Shown here: positions 19,009 to 27,866 of the stretch, one piece after another
Layout of the letters: each line of letters opens with the position of its first letter
How positions within the stretch are numbered: position 1 is the stretch's first letter
Origin: Capnocytophaga sputigena
GTDB lineage: Bacteria; Bacteroidota; Bacteroidia; Flavobacteriales; Flavobacteriaceae
Assembly (NCBI RefSeq): GCF_900446695.1
Contig: NZ_UAVP01000011.1
Coordinates: forward strand, 248,001 to 312,000
DNA length: 64,000 nucleotides
Direction: 5' to 3'
Translations under genes and position numbers: made by a program
Notes under the pieces: generated by a model
The model's input: the letters and a program-made list of their open reading frames with translations, nothing else
What the model was told of the DNA's origin: nothing
Databases searched by the model: none

Positions 19009-20043
19009 ATGGAGAATAAAAAAAGAAAACTACAACACCACAAAAATATAGCTACAGGACTCTTTGTTTTGATGCTCGTCATTTATATAGTAATGGTAAT
19101 AGCTCATAAAAAAGCTCTTGAACTCACTTTTATAGGTTATATAAAGGCTTTTTCTGAAGCTGCTATGGTAGGAGCACTTGCCGATTGGTTTGCAGTTACA
19201 GCTCTCTTTCACAAGCCTTTAGGATTAAACATTCCTCATACTAACCTCATTGAGGAACGAAAAAATGATATAGGTGAAAACTTAGGTGATTTTGTAGTAG
19301 AGAACTTTTTGAAACCTAAACAAATACGTCCTTACATTACCAATATTAAAGTCTCTACCTTTATAATAGAGCAACTTTCAAAAGAAAGTACACTAACTAA
19401 GATTAAATCTTTTGTAAAGGACATTCCTCTCAATAAAAAAGTAAGTGAAGCTCTGATTTCGTTTTTAGATGAGAATAAACACCAAGAATTTCTCCAACAA
19501 TTTTTTGAAAAAATAGCCACATATCTCTTTGAAAATGAAGAACTCATACATCAAGAAATCAAAGAACAGTTTTCTTCTCTTACTCCTTCATTTGTAAAAA
19601 ACAAAGTTGCTAAAAAAGTTGCCAATGGACTTTACTTATTAGCTTTAAAAACTTCACAAGATAAAACTCACCCTATCAGGGCTGAAATTACAGCACAATT
19701 ATATGAATTTGCTGAAAAACTCAATGCCCCTGAAGGAGAATTACAACTTACAAAACTCTTGCAAAAAGGAGTTGAACAACTTACTGATGAACTGCAACAC
19801 AACACTGTTTTACAATACCAAATAGACATTTGGGCACAGAAAACTGCCTATCAATTTGTGCTAAAAAACAAAGAGGAAGTCGGAAAACTCATCAGTCATA
19901 CGGTAGAGAATTGGGAAGGACGTGAATTGAGCGAAAAACTTGAATTAGAAGTAGGTAAAGACCTCCAATTTATCCGTATCAATGGTACTTTGGTAGGTGG
20001 TTTAGTCGGTTTGGCTATTTACGCCATCACTCAATTATTCTAA
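19009..20043 (+). CDS. DUF445 family membrane protein
   Basis: The 344-aa protein has an N-terminal transmembrane helix (about 15-35). It then shows the hallmark of DUF445/YjiN proteins: GYIKAFSEAAMVGALADWFAVTALFHKPLGL (43-73), then PHTNLIEERKNDIGENLGDFV. A long helical region with little hydrophobicity follows, and a C-terminal helix closes the protein (GGLVGLAIYAITQLF). This two-anchor layout with a helical middle is typical of the family, whose function is not established. It lies between terminator 18955-18989 and the tgt promoter. Confidence 0.85.
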   Translation: MENKKRKLQHHKNIATGLFVLMLVIYIVMVIAHKKALELTFIGYIKAFSEAAMVGALADWFAVTALFHKPLGLNIPHTNLIEERKNDIGENLGDFVVENFLKPKQIRPYITNIKVSTFIIEQLSKESTLTKIKSFVKDIPLNKKVSEALISFLDENKHQEFLQQFFEKIATYLFENEELIHQEIKEQFSSLTPSFVKNKVAKKVANGLYLLALKTSQDKTHPIRAEITAQLYEFAEKLNAPEGELQLTKLLQKGVEQLTDELQHNTVLQYQIDIWAQKTAYQFVLKNKEEVGKLISHTVENWEGRELSEKLELEVGKDLQFIRINGTLVGGLVGLAIYAITQLF

Positions 20044-20080
20044 AAGATAATATACTAACTAATTCGCTAATTCTGCTAAT

Positions 20081-20111
20081 TTGCTAATTTGCAAATTCTT
20101 CCCTACCTTTG
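20081..20111 (+). promoter_or_regulatory. tgt promoter in a GCTAATT repeat array
   Basis: TTG (20081-20083) and TACCTTTG (20104-20111) are 20 bases apart and lie 20 bases before the tgt start. Three to four copies of GCTAATT at 20066-20090 precede or overlap it, as at purM, purE and the exporter at 59906. Confidence 0.7.
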
Positions 20112-20131
20112 CGCCCGAAAATATTTCAACT

Positions 20132-21262
20132 ATGGAATTTGAATTACTAAAAACAGATGAACATACTAAAGCACGTGCTGGAAAGATTACTACCAGCCAC
20201 GGCGTGATTGAAACTCCTATTTTTATGCCTGTGGGAACGGTAGGAAGTGTGAAAGGAGTGCACCAACGCGAATTAAAAGATGATATCAACGCTGATATCA
20301 TATTGGGGAACACTTATCACCTCTATTTACGACCTCAAACCCCCATTTTAGAAAAAGCAGGAGGCTTACATAAGTTTATTAATTGGGATAGAAACATACT
20401 TACCGATAGTGGTGGTTATCAAGTATATTCATTGGCTGCCAACCGAAAGATAAAAGAAGAAGGCGTGAAATTTAAAAGTCATATTGATGGCTCTTTTCAC
20501 TTTTTTTCACCTGAAAATGTAATGGAAATAGAGCGCAGTATAGGTGCTGATATTATGATGGCTTTTGATGAATGTACGCCTTACCCTTGTGAATATGGTT
20601 ATGCAAAACGTTCAATGCATCTCACGCATAGGTGGCTTGATAGATGCATTGCTCACCTCGAAAAAGTACCTCCTAAATACGGTTATCATCAAAGTTTATT
20701 CCCGATAGTACAAGGGTCAGTCTATAAAGACCTTCGTACACAGTCTGCCGAATATATTGCAAGCAAAAATGCCGACGGAAACGCTATCGGGGGGCTATCA
20801 GTAGGAGAACCTGTTGAACAAATGTATGAAATGACTGAACTTGTATGTGATATTCTCCCCAAAGACAAACCTCGATACCTTATGGGAGTGGGAACCCCCA
20901 TTAATATATTGGAAAATATTGCTTTGGGAGTGGATATGATGGATTGTGTAATGCCTACGCGCAATGCTCGTAACGGAATGCTCTTTACTGCAAAAGGAAT
21001 TATCAATATTAAAAACAAAAAATGGGAAGATGATTTTTCACCCATAGACCCTGATGGGCATACTTATGTAGACACCTATTACACAAAAGCCTATTTGCGT
21101 CATTTATTTGCTGCCAATGAATTTCTTGGCAAGCAAATTGCTTCTATTCATAATCTCGGTTTCTATTTGTGGCTTGTGAGAGAAGCTCGCCGACAAATTA
21201 TAGCGGGTACTTTCCTTCAGTGGAAAACCAAAATGGTTGCCAATATGTCAAATCGTCTATAA
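20132..21262 (+). CDS. tgt: tRNA-guanine (queuine) transglycosylase lacking the zinc cysteines
   Basis: The 376-aa enzyme exchanges guanine for preQ1 at the wobble position of GU(N) tRNAs. The ATG at 20132 gives the family N-terminus MEFELLKTDEHTKARAG; an upstream alternative would run into the promoter. Catalytic Asp92 (TDSGGYQVYSL) and nucleophile Asp271 (DCVMPTRNARNG) are present. The three zinc cysteines of the Zymomonas enzyme (318, 320, 323) fall on Gly309, Thr311 and Asp314, while the fourth ligand His340 is kept. The alignment is gap-free, because the Asp-to-His spacing of 69 is identical. The fold must be stabilised without the usual zinc. Confidence 0.93.
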   Translation: MEFELLKTDEHTKARAGKITTSHGVIETPIFMPVGTVGSVKGVHQRELKDDINADIILGNTYHLYLRPQTPILEKAGGLHKFINWDRNILTDSGGYQVYSLAANRKIKEEGVKFKSHIDGSFHFFSPENVMEIERSIGADIMMAFDECTPYPCEYGYAKRSMHLTHRWLDRCIAHLEKVPPKYGYHQSLFPIVQGSVYKDLRTQSAEYIASKNADGNAIGGLSVGEPVEQMYEMTELVCDILPKDKPRYLMGVGTPINILENIALGVDMMDCVMPTRNARNGMLFTAKGIINIKNKKWEDDFSPIDPDGHTYVDTYYTKAYLRHLFAANEFLGKQIASIHNLGFYLWLVREARRQIIAGTFLQWKTKMVANMSNRL

Positions 21263-21275
21263 AAAAAATAAAAAA

Positions 21276-22352
21276 ATGAAAATACTCGACTGGTACATCT
21301 TAAAACGCTATCTTCTTACCTTCTTTATAATGATAGTTCTCTTCATTCCTATTGGAATTATTGTAGATTTATCTGAAAAAGTAGATAAAATGATAGAAAG
21401 AAAAGCACCAATGAATGAAATACTGTGGTATTACCTTAGTTTTATTGTTTATTTTGCCAATATTTTATTCCCTATCTTGTTATTTCTCTCTATTATTTGG
21501 TTTACATCAAAGTTAGCTAATAATACAGAAATTATTGCTATCCAGAGCTCAGGTGTATCGTATATGCGCTTTTTGCGTCCATATATCGTGGGTGCGAGCA
21601 TCATTTCTGTGATAGTGTTCTTTATGGGAATGTTTATTGTACCAGCTGCTAGTACTGTATATAACGACTTTTGGAATAAGTACATACGTTCTTCAAAGGT
21701 AGAAAGTGTTTCAGACCTCTACAATCAGTTTTCTGATAATGATTATTTATATGTAAGCTCATTTAATTACCAAGAACAAAAAGGGTACAACTTTTCAGTA
21801 GAGCACTTTGATGGTATTAAGATGAAGGAAAAAATAAATGCTGAGACAATTCAGTGGATAGATAGTACAAAAACTTACAGGCTTACCAATTATTCCAAAA
21901 GAAAAATAGGTGAAGGTGATGATATATTAGTGAAACGCGACCAGTTAGATACTATATTCAATTTCAAACCTGATGACCTAATGCCGATGGAATATACGGC
22001 AGAAAACAAGAACTTGTTTGAGCTAAACAAGTTTATTGAACGCGAAAAGATGAAAGGTTCGCCCAATTTAAATATGTATCTATTGGTAAAATACCGTCGT
22101 TGGGGTGCTATAAGTACAGCCTTTATTCTTACACTTATCGGTGTAGCTGTTTCATCGGTAAAAAAACGCGGAGGAATGGGAATCAACCTAATGGTAGGAG
22201 TAGTTGTAGGATTTAGTTTTGTATTCTTCGACCGTGTATTTGGAACCCTTGCCCAAACCTCAGGAGGACTTTCTCCTCTAATGGCTGTCGTCTTGCCTAA
22301 CCTTATTTTCCTTACCTTAGCTATTTTGTTACTCCGAAAAGTAAGAAGTTAG
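21276..22352 (+). CDS. LptF/LptG family lipopolysaccharide export permease
   Basis: The 358-aa inner-membrane protein has the YjgP/YjgQ layout. Two helices come first (about 12-32 and 50-75), a third lies near 100-120, a periplasmic jellyroll spans about 125-260, and three helices end the protein (270-355). It opens with [17 protein letters not shown]. LptF and LptG pair with LptB to drive LPS transport. Which of the two paralogues this is cannot be told from sequence alone, and the partner is not in the window. I chose the ATG at 21276 because the family motif begins there. It follows tgt by 13 bases and precedes rsmA by 4. Confidence 0.87.
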   Translation: MKILDWYILKRYLLTFFIMIVLFIPIGIIVDLSEKVDKMIERKAPMNEILWYYLSFIVYFANILFPILLFLSIIWFTSKLANNTEIIAIQSSGVSYMRFLRPYIVGASIISVIVFFMGMFIVPAASTVYNDFWNKYIRSSKVESVSDLYNQFSDNDYLYVSSFNYQEQKGYNFSVEHFDGIKMKEKINAETIQWIDSTKTYRLTNYSKRKIGEGDDILVKRDQLDTIFNFKPDDLMPMEYTAENKNLFELNKFIEREKMKGSPNLNMYLLVKYRRWGAISTAFILTLIGVAVSSVKKRGGMGINLMVGVVVGFSFVFFDRVFGTLAQTSGGLSPLMAVVLPNLIFLTLAILLLRKVRS

Positions 22353-22356
22353 ATTT

Positions 22357-23130
22357 ATGGAATTAGTAAAAGCAAAAAAACATTTAGGGCAACATTTCTT
22401 AAAGGATTTAAACATCGCTCAAAAAATAGCTGATACACTATCATTAAAAGGTTATAATAAAGTGATAGAAATAGGGGCAGGAATGGGGGTACTCACTCAG
22501 TTTTTACTCAAAAAAGATGTTGATGTACACATAGTTGAAATTGATAAGGAATCTGTAGCCTATTTAGAAACTCATTACCCCGAACTCAAAGGAAAAATTA
22601 TTGCTGATGATTTCTTGAAATACAATATAGCTGATTATATAGGGGAACCCTTTGCTATTATTGGTAATTTTCCATACAATATTTCTACTCAAATTGTTTT
22701 CAAATTGCTTGAACTGCGAGAATATGTTCCCGAGTTCAGCGGAATGTTTCAAAAAGAAGTAGCCGAGCGTATATGTGAACACGAAGGTAGCAAAACGTAT
22801 GGTATATTATCAGTTTTAGTACAAGCCTTCTACGATGCTAGCTACTTATTCACTGTTTCAGAAGGAGTTTTTAATCCTCCTCCAAAAGTAAAAAGTGGAG
22901 TGATACGATTGGTACGCAAAACTAACTTCCATTTAGATTGCGATGAAAGTTTGTTCTTTACAGTTGTTAAAACAGCATTTAATCAAAGGCGCAAAACTCT
23001 CCGCAATAGTCTAAAACAATTTCTTATAGATGAGAATTTAAAACAAGACTCTATATTCGATAAACGCCCTGAGCAATTGCCTTGGCAAGATTTTGTGCGT
23101 ATTACTAAAGTAATAAGTGAGCAACATTAA
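22357..23130 (+). CDS. rsmA: 16S rRNA dimethyladenosine transferase
   Basis: The 257-aa SAM-dependent enzyme dimethylates the two adjacent adenosines near the 3' end of 16S rRNA. It starts with [11 protein letters not shown] (7-17), then the SAM motif [10 protein letters not shown] (39-48) and catalytic NFPYN (motif IV, near 109). The C-terminal helical domain contains [11 protein letters not shown]. It is the last gene of a unit that probably begins at tgt and overlaps the 3' end of aroE by 4 bases. Confidence 0.95.
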   Translation: MELVKAKKHLGQHFLKDLNIAQKIADTLSLKGYNKVIEIGAGMGVLTQFLLKKDVDVHIVEIDKESVAYLETHYPELKGKIIADDFLKYNIADYIGEPFAIIGNFPYNISTQIVFKLLELREYVPEFSGMFQKEVAERICEHEGSKTYGILSVLVQAFYDASYLFTVSEGVFNPPPKVKSGVIRLVRKTNFHLDCDESLFFTVVKTAFNQRRKTLRNSLKQFLIDENLKQDSIFDKRPEQLPWQDFVRITKVISEQH

Positions 23131-23879
23131 TTTGTTAGGTCACTATTTTTTTGCCAAATCTCCCACGATTTTTCAGCTTGTAACACTAACATCTGCAAAC
23201 CATTACAAATGGTAGCCCCTCGCTGTTTCCCTTTTTGTAAAAAAGTAGTTTCTGCAGGATTATAGATGAGATCATAGAGCAAGTGTTGTGGAGTGATATA
23301 TTCATAAGGAATTGGAGGACAATCTGTAATATTTGGAAAAGTTCCTAAGGGAGTACAATTTACAATCAAAGTATACTTTTGAAAAAGTTCAGGGGTGAGT
23401 TTATCATAAGCTAACTGACCTTCTTTAGGAGTACGGGATACAAATTGAGCTCTAATTCTTAATTGCTTAAGAGCGTACGCTACAGCACTTGAAGCCCCTC
23501 CTGTACCCAATATAAGAGCAAAAGTGTGATGGGGTTGCAAGAGCGGACGTAATGATTCTCGAAAGCCATAACAATCAGTATTGTAGCCTATAAGTCCTTT
23601 AGGCGTTACTTGTATGGTATTTACAGCTCCTATATCATAAGCAGTAGGATCTACCGCTATTAGGAACTTGATAATATCACGCTTATAAGGAATGGTTACA
23701 TTCATTCCTTTTAAATTAGGTGTAGCACGCAATAAATCTGTCAGTTCATCAATATTTTGGATATCAAAATTCACATACTGACTGTTTTTCACATCTTCGC
23801 GTTTAAATTTTTCGGTAAAATAATTTCTTGAAAAAGAATAATCTATATTCTTACCTACTAATGCATATATGTCATTCAT
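23127..23879 (-). CDS. aroE: Shikimate dehydrogenase
   Basis: The 250-aa enzyme reduces 3-dehydroshikimate to shikimate with NADPH in aromatic amino-acid synthesis. With ATG at 23879 as residue 1, substrate residues Lys66 (NVTIPYK) and Asp102 (GYNTDCYGF) are present, as is the nucleotide loop GTGGASSA (125-132). A longer TTG-initiated reading would start inside the promoter -7 box and is rejected. It converges on rsmA with a 4-base overlap and is divergent from purM. Confidence 0.93.
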   Translation of the reverse strand: MNDIYALVGKNIDYSFSRNYFTEKFKREDVKNSQYVNFDIQNIDELTDLLRATPNLKGMNVTIPYKRDIIKFLIAVDPTAYDIGAVNTIQVTPKGLIGYNTDCYGFRESLRPLLQPHHTFALILGTGGASSAVAYALKQLRIRAQFVSRTPKEGQLAYDKLTPELFQKYTLIVNCTPLGTFPNITDCPPIPYEYITPQHLLYDLIYNPAETTFLQKGKQRGATICNGLQMLVLQAEKSWEIWQKNSDLTN

Positions 23880-23891
23880 TTCTTTTTTTGG

Positions 23892-23922
23892 CAAAGATAA
23901 GGATAATTAATTAATTTGCCAA
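23892..23922 (-). promoter_or_regulatory. aroE promoter
   Basis: On the minus strand TTG (23920-23922) and TATCTTTG (23892-23899) are separated by 20 bases. The -7 box ends 12 bases before the ATG, so the leader is very short. The -33 region sits back to back with the purM promoter. Confidence 0.7.
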
Positions 23923-23923
23923 T

Positions 23924-23953
23924 TTGCTAATTGACAAATTATTCTTACCTTTG
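23924..23953 (+). promoter_or_regulatory. purM promoter, member of the TTGCTAATTGACAAATT group
   Basis: TTG (23924-23926), N19, TACCTTTG (23946-23953). The spacer CTAATTGACAAATTATTCT is nearly identical to the spacers before purE (48798) and before the exporter at 59906. Confidence 0.78.
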
Positions 23954-23973
23954 CCTCTCAAAATTAAACTATA

Positions 23974-25146
23974 ATGGAAGTAAGTAAACGCTATGCACAA
24001 CGTGGAGTTTCGGCTGCGAAAGACGAAGTGCATAAAGCTATCAAAAATATCAATAAAGGATTGTTCCCTAGAGCTTTCTGCAAAATAGTCCCCGATTATC
24101 TTACTGGTGATGACCAATATTGCCTTGTAATGCACGCTGATGGTGCAGGTACTAAGTCGGCTTTGGCTTATATGTATTGGAAAACTACGGGCGATTTAAG
24201 TGTTTGGAAAGGCATTGCTCAAGATGCCCTCATAATGAATATAGATGATTTATTGTGTGTAGGAGCAGTAGATAACATTATGCTTTCTTCTACCATAGGG
24301 CGCAACAAAAACCTCATTCCTGCAGAAGTTATTTCAGCAATCATCAATGGTACTGAAGAACTTATCAATGAATTAGCTAATTTTGGGGTACATATTCACT
24401 CTACAGGAGGTGAAACTGCCGATGTAGGTGATTTAGTCCGCACTATTATTGTCGATTCCACTGTAACAGCACGTATGAAACGTAGTAAAGTGATTGATAA
24501 TGCAAACATCAAAGCAGGCAATGTAATTGTAGGATTGGCTTCTTATGGGCAAGCTACTTATGAAACTTCTTATAATGGTGGTATGGGTAGCAACGGACTT
24601 ACCTCAGCTCGACACGATGTTTTCAACAAATCATTAGCAAATCAATTCCCTGAAAGTTTTGATCCCTCAGTTCCTGAAGAGCTCGTATATGCAGGAACTA
24701 AACACCTCACTGATAGTGTTGTAGGTTCTCCTATAGACGCGGGGAAACTCGTCCTCTCCCCTACCCGCACCTACGCACCTATTATCAAAAAGATATTAGA
24801 AAAATACGACAATACCCAAATATGTGGAATGGTACATTGTAGTGGAGGAGCACAAACTAAAATATTGCATTTTATAGATAACTTGCATATTGTTAAAAAC
24901 AATCTCTTCCCCGTTCCTCCTCTCTTTCAACTTATTCAAGAAGAATCTAAAACCGATTGGAAGGAAATGTACCAAGTATTTAACTGTGGTCATCGTATGG
25001 AACTCTATGTACCTGAAGCTATTGCCGAGGATTTGATAGCTATATCAGAATCTTTTGGCGTACCTGCTCAAGTAATAGGATATGTAGAAGCTTCTGATAA
25101 AAAATGTCTAACTATAAAAAGCGAATACGGTACTTTTGAATACTAA
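23974..25146 (+). CDS. purM: Phosphoribosylformylglycinamidine cyclo-ligase (AIR synthetase)
   Basis: The 390-aa enzyme closes FGAM to aminoimidazole ribonucleotide in purine synthesis. It is longer than the 345-aa E. coli form, as is usual in Bacteroidota. The family loop is HADGAGTKSALAYMYW (51-66), with substrate/metal positions in GIAQDALIMNIDDLLCVGA and HSTGGETADVGDLVRT. The end of the gene overlaps the next frame by 11 bases. Its promoter resembles those of purE and the exporter at 59906. Confidence 0.93.
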   Translation: MEVSKRYAQRGVSAAKDEVHKAIKNINKGLFPRAFCKIVPDYLTGDDQYCLVMHADGAGTKSALAYMYWKTTGDLSVWKGIAQDALIMNIDDLLCVGAVDNIMLSSTIGRNKNLIPAEVISAIINGTEELINELANFGVHIHSTGGETADVGDLVRTIIVDSTVTARMKRSKVIDNANIKAGNVIVGLASYGQATYETSYNGGMGSNGLTSARHDVFNKSLANQFPESFDPSVPEELVYAGTKHLTDSVVGSPIDAGKLVLSPTRTYAPIIKKILEKYDNTQICGMVHCSGGAQTKILHFIDNLHIVKNNLFPVPPLFQLIQEESKTDWKEMYQVFNCGHRMELYVPEAIAEDLIAISESFGVPAQVIGYVEASDKKCLTIKSEYGTFEY

Positions 25147-26293
25147 ATTAAACATACAAACCGATATACGATGGGCATTTGCTTATTTTGCCATAGTTGT
25201 GTGCTTGGGTATCTTTATGCGCTCAGTACAAGTAGCCGACTATCCTTTTGTATTCAATTATCGGAATATTGTGCATACCCATTCTCATTTAGCGCTTTTA
25301 GGATTTGTATATGTAATGCTTTCAGCTATTTTGGCGCGAACTTTCATTCCTTTCAACACTCAACTACACAAACGCTACCGATGGCTGTTCTACATTACCC
25401 AATTCTCAGTATTAGGTATGCTCTGTAGCTTCCCTTTTCAAGGATATGGAGCCATTTCTATCAGTTTTTCATCAGTATTTATCATTTGTACTTACTTCTT
25501 TGCGAAATTCTTTATAAAATATGCTACTTCCCCTTTTGTAAAGATGGGCATCTTTTATCTTATTCTATCAAGTTTAGGAATATGGTTTATGCCTGTAACT
25601 ATTGTAAAGTTTGGTAAATTTTCTGAAATGTATATGTGTTCCATTGCTTTCTTTTTGCACTTTCAATACAATGGATGGATGCTCAGTAGCCTAATGGGAC
25701 TTTTTGTAAAAAAATATGGTTGGGATATACAATACCCTCAACTTATCAAGCGCATATTTATTCTATTTCAAGCGGGAATTATAGGGTCGCTTTTTATCTC
25801 GTGGGTAGGCTATTTTAGTTATCCTATCTACTATATCGTTGGGGGAGTTTCTGTGCTTATTTGGCTTACCTCTGTAATAATGATATTGCGCCTATACCTA
25901 AAAACTCAACCAAAGAGCTTTTTAGCAACAGTTTTTATCTGTTTTTTTATTGCCAAAGTAGCAATGATGTTCACTGGTGCTTTCCCCGTGCTTACCCCCT
26001 ATTTATTTAAAAATATCGACCTACTAATTAGTTATTTGCACTTCAATTTTCTAGGAATTGTAACCATAGGTCTCTTGCTGTTTTTAGAAGAAGTATATAA
26101 AGTAAATCGTTGGCTTATTTATCTATTTCTCTTTTGTTTTATCACCACCGAAGGATTAATCGTCTATAAGGGATTTTCAGTTATTGGAAACTACCCTATT
26201 TTTAGCAATTTTTATGAGTATTTATGGTTATTCACTGCTCCTTTTTATTTCCCTGCAATAGGGTGGCTCATCGGTAGTTTTAAAATAAAATAA
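25136..26293 (+). CDS. Polytopic membrane protein with conserved-looking histidines, heme-copper oxidase subunit I-like
   Basis: The 385-aa protein has about 11-12 hydrophobic segments and no soluble domain. Histidines lie at helix ends in a pattern reminiscent of NnrS/heme-copper oxidase subunit I proteins: VHTHSHLALLGF (H47, H49, H51), LHFQYNGW (H175) and YLHFNFLG (near 300). This would fit heme or metal binding, but no function is established. The first in-frame start is TTG at 25136, overlapping the purM stop by 11 bases; no upstream ATG exists and the next ATG (residue 28) falls inside the first helix. Translational coupling to purM is likely. Only the class of protein can be given. Confidence 0.6.
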   Translation: MNTKLNIQTDIRWAFAYFAIVVCLGIFMRSVQVADYPFVFNYRNIVHTHSHLALLGFVYVMLSAILARTFIPFNTQLHKRYRWLFYITQFSVLGMLCSFPFQGYGAISISFSSVFIICTYFFAKFFIKYATSPFVKMGIFYLILSSLGIWFMPVTIVKFGKFSEMYMCSIAFFLHFQYNGWMLSSLMGLFVKKYGWDIQYPQLIKRIFILFQAGIIGSLFISWVGYFSYPIYYIVGGVSVLIWLTSVIMILRLYLKTQPKSFLATVFICFFIAKVAMMFTGAFPVLTPYLFKNIDLLISYLHFNFLGIVTIGLLLFLEEVYKVNRWLIYLFLFCFITTEGLIVYKGFSVIGNYPIFSNFYEYLWLFTAPFYFPAIGWLIGSFKIK

Positions 26294-26325
26294 CGTAGAA
26301 TGTTTCGTTTTTCCAATATAAATAC

Positions 26326-26333
26326 TACTTTTG
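26326..26333 (+). promoter_or_regulatory. Possible -7 element for the SurA-like gene
   Basis: TACTTTTG matches TAnnTTTG. No TTG occurs at the expected -33 position (TTTCG is present instead), so the promoter is weaker or activated. It would give a leader of about 65 bases. Confidence 0.45.
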
Positions 26334-26404
26334 CAAATTAGTTAGTGCAATTAGGCACATCTTTTGATATGATAATAGAACGTTTAAAGTTAATAACAAA
26401 GTTT

Positions 26405-27760
26405 ATGAATAAAACAAAAATTTGGTCGATTCTTGTAATGTTGTTGTTTACCACTCCATTTTTTGCCCAAAACAACGAGCGTAAAAAGGTAGATGGCGTG
26501 GCAGCTGTAGTAGGTGATTATCTAATTTTGGAATCAGATATAGACAAGGCGTATATTGATTTGCAACAACAAGAAGTAGATACCCGTGAAATCAACCGTT
26601 GCCAGATGTTAGGCAAACTGATGGAGGATAAACTCTATGCTCACCAAGCTGTGCAAGATAGTGTGAAGCTCACCGATAGCGAAGTACGCGACCAAGTGAA
26701 CCAACGTATTGAGTTTTTAACTGCTCAATTAGGTGGTGATATCAAAAAACTATTACAGTTCTACAAAAAAGATGACGAACAATCTATGCGTGACGAACTT
26801 TTCAACCTTTTGAAGGTGAGTATGCTCGCTCAGCGTATGAAACAACAAATTATTAAAGATGTAGAAGTAACTCCTGAAGAAATACGCACCTTCTTCAATG
26901 CTATACCAGCCGATGAGCGTCCGCATTTTGGTACTGAATTAGAAATAGCTCAAATTGTGGTAAACCCAGTTGCCCCTAAGAGTTCAGTACAAAAAGTAAT
27001 AGATCAACTCAATGATATTAAAAAGGATGTAGAAGAAAATGGTATGAGTTTTTCTACCAAAGCCATTCTCTACTCTCAAGACCGTGCTACTGGCGGACAA
27101 GTCCTTACTTTCAATCGTAATTCTGCTTTCGATAAAGCTTTTAAAGATGTAGCTTTTACTTTGCAAGAAGGCGAAATATCTAAACCTTTTGAGTCAAGTT
27201 TCGGTTGGCATATTATTCAAATGGACAAGATTCGTGGTAAAGAAGTGAGTGTACGCCACATTTTATTAATGCCTGATATCCCTGAGGAAGCTCTCAACGA
27301 AGCTAAAGAAAAAATATCCAAAATACGCGAACGCATCATTAACAAAGAACTCACTTTTGATGAGGCTGCACGTAATTTCTCTGATGAAAAAGAAACTCGT
27401 AATGATGGTGGTCAGCTTATCAACCCTGAAGATCTTTCTACTCGTTTTGAACTTACCCGTATAGAGCCTACTCTTTACGCACGTATTTCAGACCTAAAAG
27501 ATAATGAGGTGTCAGTTCCTTTTCTAGATGAAGACAGAACTGGTAAAAAGACTTATAAGATTTACCAAATTACAAATCGTATTGATGAACACCAAGCCGA
27601 TTTTGTAAAGGATTACGTAAAAATACAAGATTTAGCCCTCAAAGAAAAACAGCTAAAAGCTATCAACAAGTGGATGAAAGAACACATTGAAAAGACTTAC
27701 ATTTCAGTAAATGGAGAATATAAAAATTGTAAGTTTGAAAATAACTGGCTGAAGAAATAA
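26405..27760 (+). CDS. SurA-like periplasmic peptidyl-prolyl isomerase
   Basis: The 451-aa protein has a signal peptide (1-21, ending FFAQ), a SurA N-terminal chaperone region (about 27-165) and two parvulin rotamase domains (about 175-275 and 280-385). The rotamase domains are recognised by GTELEIAQIVV, SFGWHIIQMD and VRHILLMPD. Chaperones of this class escort outer-membrane proteins across the periplasm. The ATG at 26405 gives a normal signal peptide; earlier in-frame starts would add a polar leader. It is alone on its strand, with a bidirectional terminator after it. Confidence 0.87.
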   Translation: MNKTKIWSILVMLLFTTPFFAQNNERKKVDGVAAVVGDYLILESDIDKAYIDLQQQEVDTREINRCQMLGKLMEDKLYAHQAVQDSVKLTDSEVRDQVNQRIEFLTAQLGGDIKKLLQFYKKDDEQSMRDELFNLLKVSMLAQRMKQQIIKDVEVTPEEIRTFFNAIPADERPHFGTELEIAQIVVNPVAPKSSVQKVIDQLNDIKKDVEENGMSFSTKAILYSQDRATGGQVLTFNRNSAFDKAFKDVAFTLQEGEISKPFESSFGWHIIQMDKIRGKEVSVRHILLMPDIPEEALNEAKEKISKIRERIINKELTFDEAARNFSDEKETRNDGGQLINPEDLSTRFELTRIEPTLYARISDLKDNEVSVPFLDEDRTGKKTYKIYQITNRIDEHQADFVKDYVKIQDLALKEKQLKAINKWMKEHIEKTYISVNGEYKNCKFENNWLKK

Positions 27761-27798
27761 TTTCCCCTTACTTCAATGGGAAAATATCTAAAAAAAAT

Positions 27799-27846
27799 AA
27801 AAAGTGAGAAACAAAACTATCATAAGTTTTATTTCTCACTTTTTTA
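27799..27846. terminator. Bidirectional terminator between the SurA-like and GH13 genes
   Basis: The stem AAAAGTGAGAAA-x-AAAACT pairs with AGTTTT-x-TTTCTCACTTTT across a 6-base loop, with one mismatch (C27812/A27831). A-runs on one side and T-runs on the other serve both convergent transcripts. Confidence 0.82.
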
Positions 27847-27866
27847 TTACCAATATAAATACTTTA

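Noticed and set aside
20722-21045. Open frame of 107 codons antisense to tgt
   Set aside because: It lies wholly within a conserved gene, has no promoter and no plausible protein features.
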